Shown here: piece by piece, positions 8,222 to 17,226 of the stretch
Layout of the letters: every line of letters starts with the position of its first letter
Numbering within the stretch: the first letter of the stretch is position 1
Assembly: GCA_045863555.1 (NCBI GenBank)
Contig: BTUU01000002.1
Span: forward strand, 356,278 to 420,277
Direction of reading: 5' to 3'
From: JACRLV01 sp045863555
Lineage (GTDB): Bacteria; Planctomycetota; Phycisphaerae; UBA1845; Fen-1342
Length of the DNA: 64,000 nucleotides
The notes under the pieces: generated by a model
Seen by the model: the letters and a program-made list of their open reading frames with translations, nothing else
The model's database searches: none
What the model was told of the DNA's origin: nothing
Program-made: the position numbers and the translations under genes

Positions 8222-10207
8222 CTACACGCCCCATTCACGAAGCAGGAGCAGGAGGTCTTCGAGTGACACCTGTCCATCGCAGTTTACATCACCGTCACGC
8301 TGACCGTGCGATACGGACTGGCCGTAGTGTCCGAGCACGACCGCCAAGTCAGAGAGCCCGACGACACCGTCACGGTCGATGTCTCCCGCGCCACCCGCCT
8401 GGAAAAGCACGAGCCCTTCGATGCTGCTTGCGACAACCAGCAGTCCGTTTTCGCGCTGCGCATACGAAGTATCTCCTCCGCCGCCGGCGGCGATCGGATA
8501 ATCGCGAATCTGCTCGAGAAAATACTCCGAGCCGATTTCAAATGATGTGGGTGAACGGAATCCGGAGGCGTACAGTCGCCGGTCGGAGATGCTGATTCGT
8601 TCGCGCCAGGCGGTGCGAAAGCTCCCAACCGAGTACGGACGCCCGATCTCGAAAACCTGGCCGTGGCCGTTGTAGGTAATCGAAAAAACACGGCCCTCGC
8701 CATCGAGCGCTACACCGGTGGTCGGATTCCCCGATTGCCGATCCAGGAGGATCACCGGCGACGCGGGATCGGCTACGTCGTAGACCGTCACGCCGGATTC
8801 GTGACCGACGGCGAGGCGATTGCCCGCGGCAACGAGATCTCGCGGTCGCCGCCCGACCGGATACACCATGCGATTGATCAGTCGGGGCTCGGAGTCAAGC
8901 TGGTCATACACATCCATCGCGCGGCTGCCGTCCGAATCGACGTCGGAGAAGAGCACCCAGAGTCGGTCGTTCTCGATGGCCAACCGGGATGCTCGTCCAT
9001 CGAGGTGGCCGATGGGTTGCGGGCGGGTGGGATTCGTCACGTCGTAGATGCGGACTCCGCTGATCGAATTCGCGACGAACAGCCTCGACCCCGCCAGCGC
9101 GACGTCGCCGGTTTCATCATGCGGCAGCGCAGGCAGCACCTCCGCAAGGCTTCGCGGAGCGTGCGGATCGGAGATGTCGATGACCTGCAATCCCGCCGTT
9201 CCGGCCGCGAAGTACACGATGTCGCCGCTGACCGCAAAATCGGCGCCTCGGCTGGCGTGGCCGAACCGCCCGATGAACCCCGATCGCGGACCGTAGACCT
9301 GGACGCCTCTTCCGCCGCCGGCGGCGACGGCGAAGTCGTTCAGCCGGGCAATCCCCCAGCCGGCATCCGCCAGCGCGATGTGGATATAGGTCGGATGCGC
9401 CGGATCGTTAATGTCGACGGTGCTGATTGTGGAGTTGCCGTCGGTCACGTACACATAGCCGGCGGCCAGGGCGATATCGCTGAATAGGCCGACGCCCGGA
9501 ACACCCGTCGTGCCGAGCAGGCGCGGCTGCGGGCCCTGGGAAATGTCATACAGCCGCACCTCGCCGTCGGAGGCGAGCGCGAGACGGTCCTCGAAGATGT
9601 CTACCGCCGCGAATTCGAACGGCAACGAGCCTGCGATGGCGGGGGCATTCGGATTTGTTGCGTCGATGACCAGTGTTTCCGAGCCAACGCTGGCGTAGAC
9701 GAAGCCGTCTCTCGCCGCGATGTCGCTGACGGTCTCGCCGAGCGAAAGTCCGCCGGCGATTCGCGGCGAAGACGGGATTTCGAGATCGACGACCCAGAAT
9801 TGCGACGACGAGCCTCCCACGTAGGCAAACCCGCCCTGGACGCTGAACGCACCGCCTCCGACGCCCTCGATTTCAGACACGACGCGCGGATTCGCACGAT
9901 TGGAGACATCGATGACGATCGGGCGCCCACCGGCGATCGCGAGAACGAGCCCGAGCTCATCGTCTGCGGCCATTCTCCAGCTTGGGCCGGGGAGCGGGAT
10001 CCGGGCGATCTCGTACGGCCGGCCGGGATTGAAGGCGTCGAGAACAACCAGATCCGAACCGATCGCGGCGAAGATCGTATTGCCGATCGACGTCACGGCT
10101 CGCGCCGTGCCGCCCCAGTGTCCGATGCGGCCGCCCTCGCACTGCGCACCCGCGCGGACGGACGAGGCCGCAAACAGCAGCGCAACGATCCACATTCGCA
10201 TGCTCAT
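8222..10207 (-). CDS. Secreted LVIVD-repeat propeller protein with C-terminal dockerin-like domain
   Basis: The 661-residue product has an N-terminal signal peptide (MRMWIVALLFAASSVRAGA) and many LVIVD-type repeats of the form 'vYVaDg..LxVIDISDPxxPrxlg', for example VVDLEIPSSPRIAG, VIDISDPHAPRSLAEV and IYDVTNPTRPQPIG. These repeats form beta-propeller-like domains in secreted proteins. The last 60 residues hold two Ca-binding dockerin-like loops (DIDRDGVVGLSDLAVVLGHY and GDVNCDGQVSLEDLLLLL). The ATG at 10207 has an AAGGAG 7 nt upstream. It is the downstream member of a tandem pair with the gene at 10293-12302, 85 nt apart. The function is unknown; cell-surface binding or display is plausible. 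Confidence 0.8.
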   Translation of the reverse strand: MSMRMWIVALLFAASSVRAGAQCEGGRIGHWGGTARAVTSIGNTIFAAIGSDLVVLDAFNPGRPYEIARIPLPGPSWRMAADDELGLVLAIAGGRPIVIDVSNRANPRVVSEIEGVGGGAFSVQGGFAYVGGSSSQFWVVDLEIPSSPRIAGGLSLGETVSDIAARDGFVYASVGSETLVIDATNPNAPAIAGSLPFEFAAVDIFEDRLALASDGEVRLYDISQGPQPRLLGTTGVPGVGLFSDIALAAGYVYVTDGNSTISTVDINDPAHPTYIHIALADAGWGIARLNDFAVAAGGGRGVQVYGPRSGFIGRFGHASRGADFAVSGDIVYFAAGTAGLQVIDISDPHAPRSLAEVLPALPHDETGDVALAGSRLFVANSISGVRIYDVTNPTRPQPIGHLDGRASRLAIENDRLWVLFSDVDSDGSRAMDVYDQLDSEPRLINRMVYPVGRRPRDLVAAGNRLAVGHESGVTVYDVADPASPVILLDRQSGNPTTGVALDGEGRVFSITYNGHGQVFEIGRPYSVGSFRTAWRERISISDRRLYASGFRSPTSFEIGSEYFLEQIRDYPIAAGGGGDTSYAQRENGLLVVASSIEGLVLFQAGGAGDIDRDGVVGLSDLAVVLGHYGQSVSHGQRDGDVNCDGQVSLEDLLLLLREWGV

Positions 10208-10292
10208 GGGAATCTCCTTACATGGATGATTGAGTGCCCGTTCAGCCTCTGCGCGGCTGTTGGTTTCGCAAGCCGCGCTGCCATCGAAGTTC

Positions 10293-12302
10293 TCATCGAC
10301 CGAACAGACTCACGATCAACGACAGATCTTCGATCCCTACCTGGCCGTCGCAGTCGAGGTCGCCCCCGTCGATCCCTTCGGCCGTGAATTCGCCGAAATG
10401 CGCCAGAAGCAGCGCGAGGTCGGCAATCCCGACCTCTCCATCCCGGTTTACGTCGGCCGGATGCGAGACACGGTGGATCGTGAGCCCGTCGACCCAGCCA
10501 CCGAGGTAGGTAATGTCGCTGTCCGGGACCGCGAATACGGCCTCTCCACGCGTCGGGATCTGGCCGATTTGCGTAATCTGGTAGGGATCGCGAATGTCGA
10601 ACCAGAGCGTCGTCGGATAGCTCGTACCGCCCGCGTACAGTCGATTTCCGGAGATGGAAATTCGATCGCGCATGCCGGTGTAGAAATGGCCCTGATAGCG
10701 CGGACGCTGCACGTCTCGGATGTCGTAAGCCCGACCGTGCCCCGAGTTGTCGATCGCAAAGAGTGTCGACGCGTCCGCGAGCGCTACCGTCCGGATTGCG
10801 GAATTCAGAACACGAACAAAGAGCACTTCAGCGAGCTGCGCGGGATCCGTTGCGTCGAAGACAGTCATGCCCCCTTCTTGGCCGACGGCCAGGCGACCAT
10901 CCTTGAGCGAGATATCCCAAATGGCTCGCTCCGCCGGGAAATCGATTGAAGCGGCGAGTGTCGGCATCGCTCCGCGATTGTCGAATGCGTAGAGCGTGGA
11001 TTCCAAGGGATAAGATCTTCGCGTGACGACGTACAACCGTTGCTCGTCCGCGACAATGCGGGTTGGCGTTCCCTGAAGGGGGCCGACTTCGCCAAGCGCG
11101 ACCGGGTGCGCCGGGTCGCCCACATTCCAGGCGAGCACTTCGCCGTGACTATCGCCTGTGTAGGCGCGGTCGCCGACTGCGGCAACCGCGCGGATCCCGG
11201 AATAGTCGTTATGCGGGCGAATCGTGGCGATCAGCGTGGGTGCGGCGGGTTCCGCAACATCGACGATCTGAAGGCCGGCTGCACCGCAGGCGAGATAGGC
11301 AATGGAATCGCGAACGACGATCGCCTCGGGGACACCGGCGTACCGAAAGCCGCCAATGTTCCTCGCCCGTTCATCAACCACCCGAAGGCCGGTTGACCCA
11401 CCCGCCACGGCGAAGTTTCGAATGGTCGTCCGGAGCGAGCCGTACCCGGGCGTGGCGTAGCCATTTGTGTAATGGAGCTCTGCCGATTCCGCCAACGTGA
11501 ACGCGTGGATAGCCGAGCCCGACGCGGCGTACATCACGCCGCCGCCTGTAAGCTGCACATCGTCAACCCAGGAATCGTAGAAGGGAAGCTCCGCAACCAA
11601 TTCCGGCTGGCCCCCGAGATGAATGGCATAGCGACGGAATGTCGTACCGCGTGAGGCGGCGATGAGGACATCATCGCGGGCGTCGAACGCCTGAATGTCA
11701 TCCTGTGGAAGCTGGTTCACAAGTTCGGGAGCGATCGGGTCAGAGAGATCAAAAATCAACAATCGTCCGCTGTAGAACTCCGGCGTTCGAATCCTCACGT
11801 ACGCATATCCCGCGTTGATGACGATCTTCGCCGGCGGGTAGTCCGTCGAGACCTGACCGACGGCAACCGGTGCAGCCGGGTCAGTGAGATCGAAGACCTC
11901 AAGCCCCGCCTCGACACCCACATACGCCAAGTCACCGTGGAGGGCCACCCAATTCGGTGCGATCCCGTCGAGCCGACCGACAATTCGCGGTGAAGTCGAA
12001 TCGGAAACGTCGATCGTGAGAAGCCCGGTCTGCGCACCCCAGCAAACGAGAAGATTGCCTTCCGTAGCGAGGCCCGCGTACGGCGTTCCGATCGCGACTC
12101 GGCCCAGCTCGACCGGCTGCGACGGGTTGAAGGTGTCGAAGACGATGAGGTCGGGCCCGATCGCCGCATAAAGCCGGAGATCGCTGGCCGCGGCAGCCCC
12201 CGCCGCGCCGCCCCAATGGCCGAGACGATCGGCCGCACATTGGGCCCATGTGAATGAGGCTGGCAGTAGACCAATGACGAGCCCGAGAACGAAGGTGCGC
12301 AT
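10293..12302 (-). CDS. Secreted LVIVD-repeat propeller protein with C-terminal dockerin-like domain (paralogue)
   Basis: This 669-residue protein parallels its neighbour: a signal peptide ending near FTWAQ, a conserved N-terminus (CAADRLGHWGGAA here, CEGGRIGHWGGTA in the other), a series of LVIVD repeats (LTIDVSDSTSPRIVG, VFDLTDPAAPVAVG, IVDVAEPAAPTLIA) and a C-terminal dockerin-like pair (DVNRDGEVGIADLALLLAHF and LDCDGQVGIEDLSLIVSLF). The ATG at 12302 is chosen because it is preceded by an ACGGAG site and starts the signal peptide. The same frame remains open for 104 more codons but that sequence is degenerate. The pair most likely arose by gene duplication. The role is unknown beyond export and likely surface location. 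Confidence 0.8.
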   Translation of the reverse strand: MRTFVLGLVIGLLPASFTWAQCAADRLGHWGGAAGAAAASDLRLYAAIGPDLIVFDTFNPSQPVELGRVAIGTPYAGLATEGNLLVCWGAQTGLLTIDVSDSTSPRIVGRLDGIAPNWVALHGDLAYVGVEAGLEVFDLTDPAAPVAVGQVSTDYPPAKIVINAGYAYVRIRTPEFYSGRLLIFDLSDPIAPELVNQLPQDDIQAFDARDDVLIAASRGTTFRRYAIHLGGQPELVAELPFYDSWVDDVQLTGGGVMYAASGSAIHAFTLAESAELHYTNGYATPGYGSLRTTIRNFAVAGGSTGLRVVDERARNIGGFRYAGVPEAIVVRDSIAYLACGAAGLQIVDVAEPAAPTLIATIRPHNDYSGIRAVAAVGDRAYTGDSHGEVLAWNVGDPAHPVALGEVGPLQGTPTRIVADEQRLYVVTRRSYPLESTLYAFDNRGAMPTLAASIDFPAERAIWDISLKDGRLAVGQEGGMTVFDATDPAQLAEVLFVRVLNSAIRTVALADASTLFAIDNSGHGRAYDIRDVQRPRYQGHFYTGMRDRISISGNRLYAGGTSYPTTLWFDIRDPYQITQIGQIPTRGEAVFAVPDSDITYLGGWVDGLTIHRVSHPADVNRDGEVGIADLALLLAHFGEFTAEGIDGGDLDCDGQVGIEDLSLIVSLFGR

Positions 12303-12499
12303 CGTTGTCTCCGTCGGGAATCGGGTAGGAGCGAATTCTACCCTTCTATCGGCATTGATTCCGCGTTCACCCCCGGAAAAACGTGAAAGAACGCTCGACT
12401 TGCTACGGGGTTGCGCACAACAGCCGCGAATATTGTTCAGCCGCCCCGCTCGTGCTCCCGCGGCTGCGGCCGCGGCCGAGATCTTCTTCGCCCATGAGT

Positions 12500-12575
12500 G
12501 CGTTTTCTTTTGCGCGCTACAGACGATGAGCCGGGTGATGACGTGACAGATATGCGTGCGGCGCGACGGGTAGCC
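12500..12575 (-). pseudogene. Decayed copy of the GT4 gene 5' end
   Basis: Bases 12522-12545 are identical over 24 nt to bases 8104-8127, the start of the GT4 gene, and similarity continues on both sides. Read on the minus strand it still spells HICHVITRLIV, then CSAQKKTH in place of GGAQENT. The start codon is changed from ATG to ACG, so this copy cannot be the start of a working gene. It lies upstream of the second LVIVD gene and is best read as the remnant of a local duplication or rearrangement. The rest of 12303-12600 shows no further gene. Confidence 0.75.
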
Positions 12576-12600
12576 GCAGTTCCCGCGTTCTTGCGTGAGC

Positions 12601-13671
12601 CTATCGGGCCGCACCGGCCGGTTGAGAGGCCGGCGTGCCCAGCCACGCCAGGATATCCGCCAGCACGTCCTGCATCGCCGGCTTCGAGCGGTCCGCGCCC
12701 GTCTCCATGAAGCCGTGATCGCGGTCGGGGTAGCGACGGACCGTCATGTCCTTGCGGCCGGACCGCACCAGCTCCGCGACGAGCGCTTCGAACGATTCGA
12801 CCGGCACCGATTCGTCCGCCGAGCCATGCGCCAGAAACAGCTTGCAGCGCGATTTCCGCAGCGATTCCACCGGCGGCGTCTTCGCGAAGCTCGCCCAGCG
12901 CTTGTACGCGTGACCCATGAAGAACTGATCGATCGCGTCGGGTGCGGCGAGGATCTTTGCGAATTCGGCATGCAACTGCTCAATCTGGTTCGCGATCACC
13001 TGCTCGGGCAGCCCTTCCTTGAGCATGCCGCGTCGCTGAAGAATGACAAGGTCAAAAAACTGCGTGATTCCCGCACCCGCCAGACACGCCGCGTGCGTCA
13101 CGCGCGGCTCGGCCGCACTCACCGCCGCGGCCACGTCCGAGCCTTCCGAGTGGCCGATGACGATGACGCGCGACGGATCGACGGGCGCCTGTTTCAGCAG
13201 CGCGTCGATGACCAGCCTGACATCGGCGACGCGGTCTTCGAGTGTCGCATGCTGCTGATATTCCTCTGATGCCCCCTCGGCCGAACCGGGCCGGACGCCG
13301 TCGAGGAATTTCACGCCGCGTTTTTCGAGGGCGACGACGTGAAACTCGCCCGCGAGCGACCGCCCGAACTGGCCCAGGAGCCCCGTCATGCCGACCTTGT
13401 CGCCGACGGCGGCGAAGAGCGACTGGGCCCCCGATCCGTCGCAGAGAATCACAAGCGGCTTGCGGACGCCGGCATCAGCGCCGAAAACCCCGAGAAATGC
13501 GGTCAGCGTGCTGCCGTCCGGGCGCGGCAACTCGAATTGCCGGATCGCCTTGGGCAGCTTCGCGTTTTCCGCCCACCTGAGCGTCCAGTCCCCGGCCGGG
13601 GTTGTCGAAACGGGTGCACCGACCCACAGCAGCACAACACAGAGAAGAGTCGAGAGCACGGGGGCCTCCAA
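12601..13671 (-). CDS. Exported alpha/beta hydrolase
   Basis: The 356-residue protein carries an N-terminal signal peptide (STLLCVVLLWVGAPVSTTPA) and an alpha/beta hydrolase fold. The nucleophile elbow GHSEGSD (about residue 180) supplies the Ser, the Asp probably lies in GSADESVPVESF (about 290) and the His in YPDRDHGFMETG (about 325). The LDDG-like oxyanion region is represented by LCDGSG (about 78). The fold suggests a periplasmic or secreted esterase, lipase or peptidase; substrate is not predictable. It is separate from its neighbours, with 105 nt to the next gene on the same strand. Confidence 0.75.
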   Translation of the reverse strand: MEAPVLSTLLCVVLLWVGAPVSTTPAGDWTLRWAENAKLPKAIRQFELPRPDGSTLTAFLGVFGADAGVRKPLVILCDGSGAQSLFAAVGDKVGMTGLLGQFGRSLAGEFHVVALEKRGVKFLDGVRPGSAEGASEEYQQHATLEDRVADVRLVIDALLKQAPVDPSRVIVIGHSEGSDVAAAVSAAEPRVTHAACLAGAGITQFFDLVILQRRGMLKEGLPEQVIANQIEQLHAEFAKILAAPDAIDQFFMGHAYKRWASFAKTPPVESLRKSRCKLFLAHGSADESVPVESFEALVAELVRSGRKDMTVRRYPDRDHGFMETGADRSKPAMQDVLADILAWLGTPASQPAGAAR

Positions 13672-13776
13672 CCGGCAGGGAATTCACATCCCCGATCGTT
13701 CGGGATCAGAGTGGACGTGGTCCGTCGGCGATGCCGGTCGAATAATGTTCGCCGGCATCATCCGGGCGGCTCGCGG

Positions 13777-15057
13777 CTAATTCGCCAGCCGCAGCGGTTC
13801 CGGCAGCGGGATTTTCCGGCCCATCACGGTGAAGATCTCGCCGGCCTCCGGCTTGAAGACGTCGCCGACCAGCAGATCAACGAGGTTCTTTTTGAACTCC
13901 GGATGCTCACGGTTGAACTGGCCGAATGAAAAATCCTTCGTGTAGAACGCATAGACGAGCTTGCGGATGTTCTGCACACCGGCGTAGAAGTTCTCGCCCC
14001 ACGCGCCGAGCCGCTCGGCCGACGGGTCGTTCGCCTTCAGCGCCGTGTCGATCGCGTCCGCCGCTCTCTCGCCCGAATTCAGCGCCAGGAACACGCCCGA
14101 GGAGTAGATCGGGTCGAGAAACGTGAAGGCGTCTCCGATCAGCACCCAGCCGTCGCCCGCGCAGCGCGTCGCGCCGTACGAGTAGTCCTTCAGCACGTGC
14201 ACCGGGGAGACGCGCGCTGCGTTCGTCAGGCGCGGCACGATCGCCGGGCAGCGCCGGATCTCCTCCTGGAGGATCGTCTCCGGCGTTCCGCGCCCCTTGA
14301 TGAGGTAGTCCACGTCCGCGACGACACCGACGCTGACGATGTCATCCGGGAGCGGGATGTACCAGAACCAGCCGTCCTGGTTTTCGAGGGCCAGCACCAG
14401 CGTCGCTCCCGCGTCGCGAGGATCGGGTTCGCGGGCCGCGCCCCGGTAATGGGCGAAGACGGCCGCCTTTCGCAGCATCGGGTCCGCATCGCGGATGCCC
14501 AGGCGGTTGGAGATCAGGGCGCTGGTCCCCGTGGCGTCGACGACGACCTTCGCTCCGACCCGCTGCGTCGAGCCGTCGCGCCGCCGGACGACGACGCCCT
14601 CGGCACGCGGGAGGCGGTGGCCCCGGCCCGCTGCGACCCCGTCGAACAGCACCTCGCTGACGATGGTTTCCTGCCAGACCTCCGCGCCCTTTTCGACCGC
14701 GTTGTCGATCATCATCTGGTCGAAGTCGCTCCGCAGCACCTGCCAGGTCTGGGAGCTCTCGTGCGGGTTCATCTCGTCGAAGTAGAAGGGGGCGGACTCC
14801 TTTCCAGACGCATTCACGAACTGCACGCTGTATTTCTTGACGAAGCCGCTCTCCTTCAGCTTCGGGACGAGGCCCAGGCGCTTGAACGTCCAGTACGTCT
14901 CCGGCATCAGCGATTCGCCGATGTGAAATCGCGGGAATCTCTCCCGCTCGACGATCAGCGTCCGGTGTCCGGCCGCCGCGACCAGCGCCCCGCACGTCGC
15001 GCCGGCCGGTCCGCCGCCGATCACGACGACATCGTAATTCGCCTGATTTCCCGCCAT
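13777..15057 (-). CDS. FAD-dependent oxidoreductase of the tryptophan-halogenase / geranylgeranyl-reductase type
   Basis: The 426-residue enzyme starts with a Rossmann FAD motif (VVVIGGGPAGATCGALVAAAGH) and has the FHIGESLMPETYWTFKRLG segment, GTSALISNRLG, and the second FAD motif WVLIGDAFTFLDPIYSSGVFLAL (about residue 315). This pattern belongs to the FAD monooxygenase-like group containing flavin halogenases and geranylgeranyl reductases. The lysine-bearing WxWxIP halogenase motif is represented only by GWFWYIPLPDD, which fits either reductase or halogenase. The ATG at 15057 has GGGAGG about 10 nt upstream. It lies 37 nt after the QueD-like gene and is probably co-transcribed with it. The substrate is unknown. 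Confidence 0.75.
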   Translation of the reverse strand: MAGNQANYDVVVIGGGPAGATCGALVAAAGHRTLIVERERFPRFHIGESLMPETYWTFKRLGLVPKLKESGFVKKYSVQFVNASGKESAPFYFDEMNPHESSQTWQVLRSDFDQMMIDNAVEKGAEVWQETIVSEVLFDGVAAGRGHRLPRAEGVVVRRRDGSTQRVGAKVVVDATGTSALISNRLGIRDADPMLRKAAVFAHYRGAAREPDPRDAGATLVLALENQDGWFWYIPLPDDIVSVGVVADVDYLIKGRGTPETILQEEIRRCPAIVPRLTNAARVSPVHVLKDYSYGATRCAGDGWVLIGDAFTFLDPIYSSGVFLALNSGERAADAIDTALKANDPSAERLGAWGENFYAGVQNIRKLVYAFYTKDFSFGQFNREHPEFKKNLVDLLVGDVFKPEAGEIFTVMGRKIPLPEPLRLAN

Positions 15058-15094
15058 GGATCCTGACCCTCCCCAGGCTTCTCTGCGAGCGATT

Positions 15095-15478
15095 CTAGCC
15101 CGGAGATCCGGCCTGTCGCACGCGGAAACGGGCCACGCACCCCGGCGCTTCTTCGACCGCGACGCAGGCCAGCCGTTCGCCGAATTCCGTCTCGCCGAGC
15201 CGCCGCGCGATCCACGCCGCGACATTCTCCGCCGAGGGATTTACACCCTGAAACGGGGCGAGGTCATTCAGGTTCCGGTCGTGAGCCTCGCCCAGAATCG
15301 CGTCCAGCGCCGGCTTCACCCGTGTGAAGTCGATCAGCACACCCATCCCGTCGAGTTCCGGCCCCGCGAAGGTCGCTTCAACCCGCCAGTTGTGCCCGTG
15401 CAGCGGTTCCAGCCGCCCGTCGAGCAGGCGCAACTGGTGCGCGGCCGCAAACCAGCCCGACACCGTGACTTCGTACAT
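15095..15478 (-). CDS. 6-pyruvoyl-tetrahydropterin synthase / QueD family protein, variant active site
   Basis: The 127-residue protein has the T-fold of PTPS/QueD. Zinc ligands His14 (FAAAHQL), His27 and His29 (LHGHNW) are present, as are GMGVLIDFTRVK, LND, NPSAENVAAWI and VAVEEAP. Unlike E. coli QueD, the Cys normally four residues before the HGH motif is Leu23, with a Glu at position 24. The LDHHYLND block is written AHDRNLND, so the Asp-His order is changed. The enzyme may thus catalyse a different reaction than 6-carboxy-tetrahydropterin synthesis. The ATG at 15478 has a GGAG site. It is followed by the FAD enzyme on the same strand. Confidence 0.75.
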   Translation of the reverse strand: MYEVTVSGWFAAAHQLRLLDGRLEPLHGHNWRVEATFAGPELDGMGVLIDFTRVKPALDAILGEAHDRNLNDLAPFQGVNPSAENVAAWIARRLGETEFGERLACVAVEEAPGCVARFRVRQAGSPG

Positions 15479-15518
15479 CGCGTTCTCCACTCCCCGAAAC
15501 CGACCGATCGAAGACAAT

Positions 15519-15767
15519 ATGCGGATGATACGACGATCTTCCAGCAGACACTCCGCCGCGGTCCGGTTCCGCCTTCCCGTGCGGCTCGCTCTCCTGGCCG
15601 GGCTCCTTGCGCTCGCCGCCTGCCGGAACGTGCACAGTCCGGACGTCCGATCCATGTCGACTCCCTATCGCGACCCGAAGGGCCTTGAGTACGTGAACGG
15701 CTCCATGGAAGGACTCGAACAACTTCTCGACGGACTCGATCGACAAATCGAAAATGCCGTATATTGA
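15519..15767 (+). CDS. Small lipoprotein, unknown function
   Basis: An 82-residue protein starts MRMIRRSS and has a basic N-terminus, a hydrophobic stretch and a lipobox LALAAC (Cys about residue 35), so it should be exported and lipid-modified. The mature part is only about 48 residues (RNVHSPDVRS...ENAVY) and carries no known domain; its C-terminal half looks helical. The ATG lies 40 nt from the divergent QueD-like gene. No recognised family. Confidence 0.55.
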   Translation: MRMIRRSSSRHSAAVRFRLPVRLALLAGLLALAACRNVHSPDVRSMSTPYRDPKGLEYVNGSMEGLEQLLDGLDRQIENAVY

Positions 15768-15841
15768 CGCCAGTGGGATGCGGCCGGCGCAGTGAGCCAC
15801 GCCGCGTACCTGCTCACGATCAGAGAATACGCCGGTCGCCC

Positions 15842-16681
15842 ATGCGCATCTGCTTTACAAGTGACTTCCACGGCAGCGAGTCGCTCTATTCGCAGCTCGA
15901 CTCGCTTCTCGATGCGGAGCGACCCGACCTGCTCATCCTCGGCGGCGACATGTTTCCCGAAGGCAGCCGCGAGGATCCCTGTGGAACGCAGGGCCGGTAC
16001 GTGCAGGAGGTCTTCACCGCCCGACTGGAACAGTGGCGGGCGCAGGTACCGGCGATGCAGATCGCGATGATCTTCGGCAATCATGACTGGCTGTCGACGA
16101 TGCACGCCCTGCATACCTATCACGAACAGGGCCTCGTGGCGCTGCTCGATCGATACGAGACCTGGCATTTCGGCGGCGTCGACTTCCTCGGCTATTCCAA
16201 GACCCCGCCGACCCCGTTCTGGCTCAAGGACCTGGAGCGACTCGACCTGCCCACCGACGCGCTCCCGGCCGAGGGCGGTGCGATCTGGGATCTCGCCTGC
16301 CTGCGCGTCCGCGATGTGACCGCGGTCGAGCACTTCCGCTCCCGGGCCACGATCGAGCGCGAACTCGCGTCGACGGAGGCTCCGGCCGGCCGCTGGATCT
16401 TCGTCTGCCACGCGCCGCCGCATGACTCCGCGCTGGACCGCCTGCCCCACGTGCCCCACCCCGTCGGTTCGCGCGCCGTCCGGCAGTTCGTCACGCGCAC
16501 GGCCCCGGTGCTGGGCCTCCACGGCCACATCCACGAATCGCCGGTCGTCACCGGATCGTTCAGCGAGCGGATCGGCTCGACGCTCTGCGTGAACCCCGGC
16601 CAATCGACCGATCGGCTCCAGGCCGTCCTGGTCGACATGGGCTCGCCGAACCCGACCGTGCGTCACACGGTGTTTTCGTGA
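15842..16681 (+). CDS. Metallophosphoesterase (calcineurin-like)
   Basis: The 279-residue protein contains the ordered metal-binding motifs of the calcineurin-like superfamily: DFHG near the start (residues 8-11), GGDMFPEG (about 38), GNHDW (about 80), CHAPPHD (about 195) and HGHIHE (about 224). It should bind two metal ions and hydrolyse phosphoester or phosphodiester bonds; the substrate is unknown. The ATG at 15842 starts exactly at MRICFTSDFHG. Its last codons overlap the start of aroK by 4 nt (GTGA), so the two genes are translationally linked. Confidence 0.85.
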   Translation: MRICFTSDFHGSESLYSQLDSLLDAERPDLLILGGDMFPEGSREDPCGTQGRYVQEVFTARLEQWRAQVPAMQIAMIFGNHDWLSTMHALHTYHEQGLVALLDRYETWHFGGVDFLGYSKTPPTPFWLKDLERLDLPTDALPAEGGAIWDLACLRVRDVTAVEHFRSRATIERELASTEAPAGRWIFVCHAPPHDSALDRLPHVPHPVGSRAVRQFVTRTAPVLGLHGHIHESPVVTGSFSERIGSTLCVNPGQSTDRLQAVLVDMGSPNPTVRHTVFS

Positions 16682-17220
16682 CCGTGCAGGAAGTTCTGCG
16701 CACGCGCTCGCTCGTTCTGATCGGAATTCGCGGTGTGGGAAAGTCGAGCGTCGGCCGGCGCCTGGCGGGGCGGCTCGGCATCGAGTTCATCGACACCGAC
16801 GAACTCGTTCAACGCAGCGCGGGTAAGACCATTTCCGCGATTTTCGGGGAAGAGGGGGAGGCGCGGTTTCGTGAATTCGAAGCCGCGGCCGTCGCCAGCG
16901 CCCTGTCGCAGCCGGGGCGCGTCGTGAGTGTCGGTGGGGGGGCGGTGCTGCGGGCCGAGTCGCGGGACCTCCTCCGCGAGCGGGCGTTCTGTCTGTGGCT
17001 CACGGCCCCGGTCGATGAACTCTCGCGCCGCCTGGCCCACGACGTACGGTCTCCGCTGAATCGTCCGCCCCTCACGGACCTCGCGCCGGCTGCCGAAATC
17101 GCCCGTCTGCTCGAGGAACGCACACCGCTCTACGCCGCGGTCGCCGACGCGACGGTCGAAACGGCGGGTCGTACAATCGACGCCGTGTGCGACGATATTC
17201 TGGCCGCGATCAGCGGGTGA
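16678..17220 (+). CDS. aroK: Shikimate kinase
   Basis: The 180-residue P-loop kinase phosphorylates shikimate at the 3-hydroxyl in the chorismate pathway. The Walker A motif GIRGVGKSSVG (residues 16-26), the substrate-binding FIDTDELVQ (about 37), SVGGGAVLR (about 80) and a lid-region Arg (RRLAHDVRSPLNRPPL) are all in place. It starts with GTG overlapping the stop codon of the upstream phosphoesterase and ends 6 nt before the prepilin peptidase gene, suggesting one transcript. Confidence 0.93.
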   Translation: MTVQEVLRTRSLVLIGIRGVGKSSVGRRLAGRLGIEFIDTDELVQRSAGKTISAIFGEEGEARFREFEAAAVASALSQPGRVVSVGGGAVLRAESRDLLRERAFCLWLTAPVDELSRRLAHDVRSPLNRPPLTDLAPAAEIARLLEERTPLYAAVADATVETAGRTIDAVCDDILAAISG

Positions 17221-17226
17221 CGACTA

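Noticed and set aside
12303..12614. Upstream in-frame extension of the second LVIVD gene
   Set aside because: It would place 104 codons before a clear signal peptide and ribosome site; part of it is the decayed GT4 copy.
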